Shown piece after piece: positions 57,872-64,000 of a DNA stretch of 64,000 nucleotides. Under the pieces are notes generated by a model. That model saw nothing but the letters and a program-made list of their open reading frames with translations, made no database searches and had not been told where the DNA came from. The stretch is from Brachionus manjavacas. Taxonomy: Eukaryota; Rotifera; Eurotatoria; Ploima; Brachionidae. The position numbers and the translations under genes were made by a program. The stretch covers positions 6,634,001 to 6,698,000 of the forward strand of contig JAHQIY010000002.1 of the NCBI GenBank assembly GCA_019054805.1, given 5' to 3'. The stretch's first letter is position 1; every line of letters begins with the position of its first letter.

Positions 57872-59108
57872 ATGTCTTATCGACGTACACTGATAAGTGA
57901 CAAATACCTTTATGAGTCTGTTAACCAAACAGTTCGCAAGCGTGTTGAGAGTCCAGCTAGGCCTTCGGTAACATTGGTGCGCGTACCTTCAGTCTCATCC
58001 ATTGTAAACATCAAGCGAGAGTCAAGACCCAGAAGTTTTCGTGCAAACTCTCGCGATGAAAATGTCATCAACATCAAAGTCGAGCATGAAAGGCCAAGTT
58101 TTGCCAGTTCGACCAAATTATTTGACCAAAATCAGTACCAGGAATCTAACTATAAATATAACTACTCAGAAGCATTTGAATCAACGCGAAAGCGATCTTT
58201 TTCATCATCTGCCTTAAGATCGAAGTCCCTATCTCAACTATCCAAGCTGTCCTCTTCTTCTTCTGACAGCGACAGCGAAAATTCGACTGTCACCTATTTT
58301 TATGACAACACTGACAATAATCGTCAAGTGACTTATGTAAAACATACCGAAAACGAGCCCGGGTTAAGTCTAGCAGGCTGCTTGGTAAAAGCTAGTCCTT
58401 CTTTTTTACCAGTGAATCGAAGTCATCAATTGGGTGCTATTTTCAATGGGTCCTCTTTTGCTTTATTGAGTAATTTTAAATTTTTTTTTCTAATTTTGAA
58501 AAGAATATTTTCATCTTCCTTCAAAGCGGAACAATTTCAAATCAAAGACCAATTCAAAATCTCGTTTGATTTTAAAACAACAGCCAAAAATGGCATTTTG
58601 ATGATAATTGTTGATCCATTAAGTAGCGATTCATTTTTTGTCGAGCTTTATGATTCTCAAGTGAATATTTTGGAAAAAAAACTGATAAAAAATCTAAATT
58701 TTATTTAAGCTCAAAGCAACCATGTTTATTGATGGTGAGCCTGACAGTTGCTGGACAGAATTTCCACCATCATTACTGAGTAATGATGCATGGGTTAATG
58801 CTAACATTCAATTCAATGACAGATGTATGACAATGAGAGTTAAAAACGAATTTTACACCAAACGACATAGACACGAGCTTATTTATCCCATTAGAGGGGA
58901 TTTGTTCGTTGCCGGACATCCAGGTAATTTATCAATTCAAGGTGAAATTTCTTTAACTTTTGGTCAAGGAACTGTCAAGCCTCCATTTGCATGCAGATCC
59001 CGAGATTTTTTTATTGGTGAAATGAGAAATTTTTCAGTAAATGGAGAAGGTGTTAAATGGTACGGAATTCCTAACGACATGAGTCCAAGACTAAGAAATT
59101 GGTACTAA
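57872..59108 (+). CDS. Laminin-G domain protein with Ser-rich N-terminus
   Basis: Exons 57872-58660 and 58710-59108 (phase-0 intron GTGAAT...TTTAAG) encode 395 residues from MSYRRTLISDKYLY. Residues 1-165 are disordered and rich in Ser and Arg, with no signal peptide. From about residue 175 a laminin-G-like sandwich begins: AIFNGSSFALL, DQFKISFDFKTTAKNGILM, FFVELYDSQ, then NDAWVNANIQF, GDLFVAGHPG and FFIGEMRNFSVNG. LamG domains usually have a Cys in the final F-x-G-C motif; here it is Glu, and only one other Cys is near. This suits a cytosolic or unusual form unless upstream exons add a signal peptide. A hydrophobic patch (FKFFFLILK) inside the domain may instead be a 54-base in-frame intron (58451-58504, GTCCTC...AAAAG). 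The function is not known to me. Confidence 0.75.
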
Positions 59109-60118
59109 AAGTGTCTGAATAGCTATTCATTTAAAAGAGAATTCATTATGCTTCTAGTTTTTTGTTTAAAAAAAAACATTCCCCAATGTATAGTTTTAGC
59201 CTAGTTGGAGGTTTAATTTAATGCTTTGAGTTGGGTTTTGTAAATAGCACCGAAATGCCAATAGACACTAAAGATATTTCTCATACGAATCTTTTTATTT
59301 TATTTTATTTTTAATTCTAGCAATTTACAATAGTCAGCAAATAAACAAAAAAATTCTCAATCATCTATTTTTAATCAATTTTTAGTAAGTCACCATTATA
59401 AATTTATTGATGTAACTAAAGGCGTCTTGAAAATAAAAGGAAAAAACAAATAAATAATAGTTTTCATTTATCACCCATAAAGCAATCTTTGATTTTGATT
59501 TTTTTATTCGCTTTGTATTATTTTAAAAGTTTGAGTCTGAAAATTTTTTTCTAAATGTTCATTAAATTTAATTTTTTTAATCAAAAAATTCAATATGAAT
59601 TGGAAATTTTTTTTGAAAATTTAACCTAAAAATCATGTAACTTGAATTATAATTTACTGATCACACTTTTTTTCTAAGACTAAGCTTAAAAATATTAAAC
59701 AAAAAAAAATTTCAAAATTAAAAAAAACATTTTATAATTCTGTCAATGTGTACAACATAAAAAACACTAAAAAGAGTAATTGGTTTCACTTTTAAAGAAA
59801 GCTAAAACTTGATCTGAAAAAAAACTATCTTATCAAAATAAAATCCCCGAATACATATAATTTTTATCCAAATAAATTTTAACTACCTATCAATAAAAAA
59901 AATTTGTTCATAGTTACGTTTATTTTAGTAAACAAAAAAACCTAGCATAAAACCTTTTAATTGTGTCAAACTTAGTTGTGATTTAAGCACTAACTTCATA
60001 CTTGGCTGCGAAGTTTTCATGGCAACTCGAATTATGAAAGAATCTCTGCTGAAAAAGTCTAATTTTTTTACACAAATTAAAATTTAAAATTTTAGATAAT
60101 ATTAAATCAAGACTTTAA
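59109..60118. other. AT-rich intergenic region
   Basis: 3' untranslated region of the LamG gene and upstream region of the fukutin gene. No other feature is seen. Confidence 0.45.
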
Positions 60119-61575
60119 ATGCGGCGCTTCCTATCGAATTTGTACAAGAAAAGGTCATTTTATATTATAATGATGGGATTCTATATGTTCCAATGGAATC
60201 TATATATTTACCATATTAAACTTGATGACTCTCCATTATCTGTAAGTTTGAATGAATACGAAAAGAGCATTCATCTAGATCACTTCAATTTTGTGTCTTT
60301 TCTTTCCGAGCTGTTCTCTCCCGAATTGACTGATATTATTTCCAATTATTCCACCCAGTATTCTTCCGCCAATGTCACCTCCAGCACGATTTTCAATTTA
60401 AATAGCATCTTGGCCAAAAATAATGTCTATCTTTTGGATGTGGGAGTTCTAATTCAGCTTAAAAAAGAGCTTGGCAATAGCCTCGAAACCGATACTCTTG
60501 TTGTAGCTGATTTTCTAAAACACAGCGAACATTCTCTGGTATCTTATGGAATAAATATACAAGATACAATAAATTTTCTAGAAGTAAAAATAAAAAACCA
60601 GAATTTCTAAAATTTCTTAAAATTCAATTTAAGGATTTAAAGAGTGCAGAGAATTTAAATTGTCAAACAATGCCTGTTTTTAGCGATTTTTTTTCTCAAA
60701 AAATTTTGGCAAGCATTTATGTCAAATGTGCACTGTTAACTTTACATGTGGTAGTGGTTTATCAGCGCGGAAATTTCTTATGGATATCAACAGATGAATT
60801 TGAAGTTGATGGTCATCTAAAATTTTTCAGTGATAAACCAAGAGCTCTTAGCAAGTAATATTTTTTCTTAAAGTTTAATAAGTAGATAATTGAATTTTTT
60901 TACAGATTTGAAATAATCGAAATTATTGACAGGGAATTTCAGACAGTTAAAATTCCTAAAAATATAGATAGATTTTTGTTTGATTATAAGCATTCCGAGT
61001 TTGTTGAGTGCAGTCTAACCAAACCTTTCAAAAATTACTCAAATGGTCTTGGATCAAAATATCAATATGATAAAATCAAAGAGATTTCCATTTCGCAAAA
61101 GTTGGTATATGTAAAATCAGTGTTGGAGTCTTTTCTCAAAGATTACTCCATATCAGGTACCATTTTAAATGGTTGGCTGAAGGATTGTGAAATTAATCCA
61201 TCAATGAAACAACTGGATATGGTTCTAAATGGTTTTGATTTTGATCCGCAAATGCTCAGACATTTTAGCCATGATAAAAAACTTCCATTTTCACAAATTG
61301 ACTTTGATAATCAGACATTACACATAAAAATGCATAATTTAGATGATATTTCGTTAAGTTTAAGCTTTAGTTATGAATATAACAAGACTCATCGATGGCT
61401 TCATCGCAGAGTTGGAACTCATGTTTTTAAAAAATTTGTTCGAAATTTTGAACCTATTTGCTCAGCCGAATTGATGAGCGCTAAAATTTCCGTTCCGTGT
61501 GACCCTGTGAAATATCTTAAAAAACAAAAAAAAAATACAACGAAGTCTTTTATCAAAAAATTAGTTAAATATTAG
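60119..61575 (+). CDS. FKTN: Fukutin homologue with altered catalytic motif
   Basis: Exons 60119-60583, 60634-60854 and 60906-61575 give 451 residues (human fukutin 461). A signal anchor at about residues 12-34 (RSFYIIMMGFYMFQWNLYIY) predicts a type II Golgi protein. Collinear blocks include LHVVVVYQRGNFLW (human IHLVVFHERSGNYLW), HSEFVECSL (HSRFIECRY), SGTILNGWLKDCEINP (SGTCLGWYRQCNIIP) and AKISVPCDPVKYLK (MKVHVPCETLEYIE). Human fukutin transfers ribitol-5-phosphate onto alpha-dystroglycan and has a KDVD motif. Here it is KQLD (Gln331, Asp333), so the first Asp is lost. The Trp-rich last 40 residues of the human protein are replaced by a Lys-rich tail. It may be a catalytically changed or inactive paralogue. 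Confidence 0.85.
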
Positions 61576-63149
61576 AAAAATAAAAAAAATTTTGTTTTTT
61601 AGCATTGTCAAATAATCAATGTTTAAAGGACTAAAAGATAAATTTAAAATTTAAAATTATTGCAATGTTGTTTTATATATTTGTAAATTGAGTGTTTTTT
61701 TTTTTGGACAAAATTAAGTTTTTGTATAAATAAATTTTTCGAAATAAATCATAAATTTTTCCATAAACCAATCGATGTCTCATCACCTAAATAAAATTAA
61801 TAGACCCTGTCGAGATTTTCCAGACGATTTTCCATCTTTTTATATTCAATAATGAATTGAAATTTGTAAAAAAAATTTACCGTCCTAAATTATATTATTC
61901 TGATGAAATTTCCAAGGAATAATTCATTTTTCCACTCACTAATTGAGTGCTAGTTTATCGAAACTCGTTCTGTAAAAATAGGCAGCATTCTTTCTAAATT
62001 TCAAGGTTAATCAACCAAGATATTATTCCCTTGTCTATAAAAGACTAGTGAACACTTTATTTATTTAAAATTAATTTAAGTTTTAAATATAAAAAAATAA
62101 AAACAAAAATTAAAATAAAAAGTTAAAATTGTTTATAAAAATTCAATAATGTGATGTTTAAGTAATTTTTTTTTTACAAAATCTGTAAAATTATTAGATT
62201 ACAGATTTTGGAAAAAAATGCTATGATTAAATTCGGGTGAGTTATGATTAAAAAATTTCTACCTTTAAAAAATTGTTTATTTAATTCAAGTTTTGAGCAT
62301 CAAAAAAATTAAAAGAAAATATTTTGTCTCAGAAATATTAAATGTAGGTCTATGTTTTTATTTCTATATATACCATTTCCCTGACTTTTATGTTTTTTCT
62401 CACTTTTTTGTCATATGTTCTAAAAAATTTACTTTACCAATATCAAATATTTTATTAATCGTTTTATTTAAAGCGAAAGACTTCTTCAGACGTCTGTTTT
62501 ATGACTTATTTTGTGAGCAGTTTTATCTTACTAAAATAATCAATTTTTTTTATCAAATTAGTACTTAAAGTACACAAAGTCCCAGATTTTTGGGTTCGTG
62601 AAGTTTTTTCTATTAGATCGTTTAATTCAGGAAAATTAATTAACCTTTTTACTATATGGAATATTTTAGTTCTGTAAAAAACCTGATGTTTAAGCGGATT
62701 TTCTTGATTTTAAAATAAATTTCTGGAAAAGCTATGCAAAGTTATTACACAGTTTTATAGAATACTTTTTAATGGCGAGCAAAATTCAGAAAATTTCAGA
62801 CTTATTTCCTTTCTAGTCAGAAAACTGGAAAGTTGATTAACTTAACCTTCGGCGTATAGTTAAGAAGGAGCATAAATACTTGTCTTACGAGAAGAACGGA
62901 TAGATGGCCCCAAGGTTACTAATGTAAATATTACAGAGCACTAAAATGTAAAACATTATTAATGGCTTTTTTGCGCATATTCTTATAAAAATAAAAAAGA
63001 GAAAACTTGAATTTTATTTCTTTATTTGAAAAAATTTAAAATCAAATATAAAAGTAAATTGAATTAGATTTTATTTTTGTGTTTCAAAAGTATTTGAAAT
63101 TCTCGTATTTGAATTGATTTCAATGAAAATTATATCATAAAGTTGAATT
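61576..63149. other. AT-rich intergenic region
   Basis: No gene supported. The 91-codon frame at 62293-62568 is Phe/Lys/Ile-rich, as expected of chance frames at this composition. Bases 62840-62960 are less AT-biased and may be an old element edge. Confidence 0.4.
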
Positions 63150-64000
63150 TTCGACAAGTTGTTAGTAATAATGTACGAAACCATAAAAAAACATTAGTAG
63201 AATTTTGTAAAAAGGAACCAAAAATTTCCAAAAGCTGAAGTTGTAAGGCGATACACTTTTTATCAGTAACGTTAGCAAGACGCCGGAGAGTGTAAAAGAA
63301 CAACTACGTTAAAAAATTTGAAGAAAAATTAATGGTGTGGTTAGCTTTTTCACAACGCGGAATAAGCGATCCATATTTTGTACCTAGTGGTTTAGCGGTC
63401 AATCAACATGTCTACCTAGGACAGTGTATAAACAAACGACTTGAATCAATGATTAAAGATTATTATCAGGATGACAATTATGTATTTTGGCCCGACTTAG
63501 CATCATTTCATTGTGCGAATATGGTACAGAATTATATGTTAGATAAAAATATAAGGCAGAGTTGTTTAAAAGTCCCAAAATAAAGTCCAAATCTTTAAAA
63601 AAAAAAGTCCAAGCCCGGACTTGAAAATTTTTTTTTTTAAATTTGCTAGATCAGGCTTCATATCAAAAAATTTATATACTCTTGGGTTGTCTAATGCAAT
63701 ATTTTTGCCAAATATCAGAATTTTCTTGCAATTTTAGCATAAATGTCTTCACAATATTCAAAATTTTAAAGCCTGGACTTGGACTTTGAAAAAAAAAAAG
63801 TCCGGACTTGGACTTGACTTGAGACTTGTGACTTTTAAACAACTCTAGTTTGCTCGATTCAAACAAACGTACCAAAAGCACCACTAATCGAAGATTTTTG
63901 GGGAAATTTTTAAACTAAAATTCGCACTTGCCTGGTCAATATGGACCCAAAGATTGTACAAGACCATGCCAAGACTGTTCGCGCTAGGCTCGATATCATA
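63150..64000 (+). mobile_element. Tc1/mariner-like transposase relic, interrupted
   Basis: Pieces in order: an N-terminal helix-turn-helix part near 63175-63265 (KKTLVEFCKKEPKISKAEVV); a large deletion removing the first catalytic Asp; the catalytic part at about 63305-63556 (FEEKLMVWLAFSQRGISDPY, then YVFWPDLASFHCANMVQNYM with the second Asp); a MITE insertion; then 63847-64000 with NVPKAPLIEDFWGNF, which holds the third acidic residue, and MDPKIVQDHAKTVRARLDII. Stops and deletions make it inactive. The window ends before its 3' terminus. Confidence 0.85.
63557..63846. mobile_element. MITE with terminal inverted repeats inside the mariner relic
   Basis: About 290 bases. The left end is AGAGTTGTTTAAAAGTC and the right end is the reverse complement, GACTTTTAAACAACTCT. 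The inner flanks carry AAGTCCAAGCCCGGACTT-like words in both orientations (AGTCCGGACTTGGACTTGAC on the right). There is no coding frame. The same end sequence occurs at 45559. The TIR start CAGAGTTG resembles hAT ends, but I could not find an 8-base duplication. Confidence 0.85.

Noticed and set aside
58451..58504. 54-base intron inside the LamG domain
   Set aside because: It has GT-AG ends and would keep frame, but the donor GTCCTC is unlike others in the window and removal would delete FNGSSFALL-type residues that fit the domain. It is left as coding but flagged.
62293..62568. 91-codon frame
   Set aside because: Dominated by Phe, Ile, Lys and Tyr as expected from AT-rich noise, with no start context or motif.
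63549..63854. 8-base hAT target duplication around the MITE
   Set aside because: The flanks TATAAGGC and AGTTTGCT do not match, so the superfamily call stays open.
1..64000. tRNA, rRNA, CRISPR array or spliced-leader RNA genes
   Set aside because: I looked for T-loop-like GGTTCRAATCC words, rRNA-like blocks and regularly spaced repeats and saw none convincing. A covariance-model scan would be decisive.

Overview
This window looks like nuclear DNA of a small invertebrate animal. It is very AT-rich (roughly three quarters A+T by eye). Its genes are animal orthologues (spatacsin, TMEM223, FOXN2/3, SERAC1, COPS5, fukutin, a p24 protein, a globin) with many GT-AG introns of about 50-60 bases. The retroelement remains and gene style recall monogonont rotifers such as Brachionus. 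That placement is inference from general familiarity, not from a search.

Layout. 1-6500: non-LTR (LINE) debris around UBE2N (minus), then a strikingly GC-rich decayed Ty3/Gypsy fragment. 7194-18423: a 17-exon spatacsin (SPG11) gene on the minus strand; two of its introns are swollen to over 2 kb, one by a LINE 3' end. 18424-22246: repeat-rich ground with a 50-base perfect palindrome, a LINE relic, an (AAT)n array and a second copy of the LINE 3' end seen at position 1. 22247-23048: p24/TMED gene (minus). 23049-32550: a near gene-free AT desert with a LINE relic. 32551-34696: globin (plus) converging on TMEM223 (minus). 38036-41302: a two-exon FOXN2/3-type forkhead gene (minus). 41303-44826: LINE fragments, including two 3' ends in opposite orientation that form a long inverted repeat. 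44827-53730: a tail-anchored unknown protein, intronless SERAC1, and COPS5. The first COPS5 intron holds a complete 2.2-kb Mutator-like element with terminal inverted repeats and a 9-base target duplication. 57872-59108: a laminin-G domain gene. 60119-61575: fukutin homologue. 63150-64000: a mariner-like transposase relic split by a MITE.

The host genes are unrelated housekeeping or membrane-system genes: ubiquitin and Nedd8 biology (UBE2N, COPS5), lysosome and secretory membranes (SPG11, TMED, FKTN), mitochondria (TMEM223, SERAC1) and transcription (FOXN). They do not form a pathway. Exon joins were worked out by hand from reading frame, GT-AG signals and remembered family alignments; exon lengths were checked for phase.
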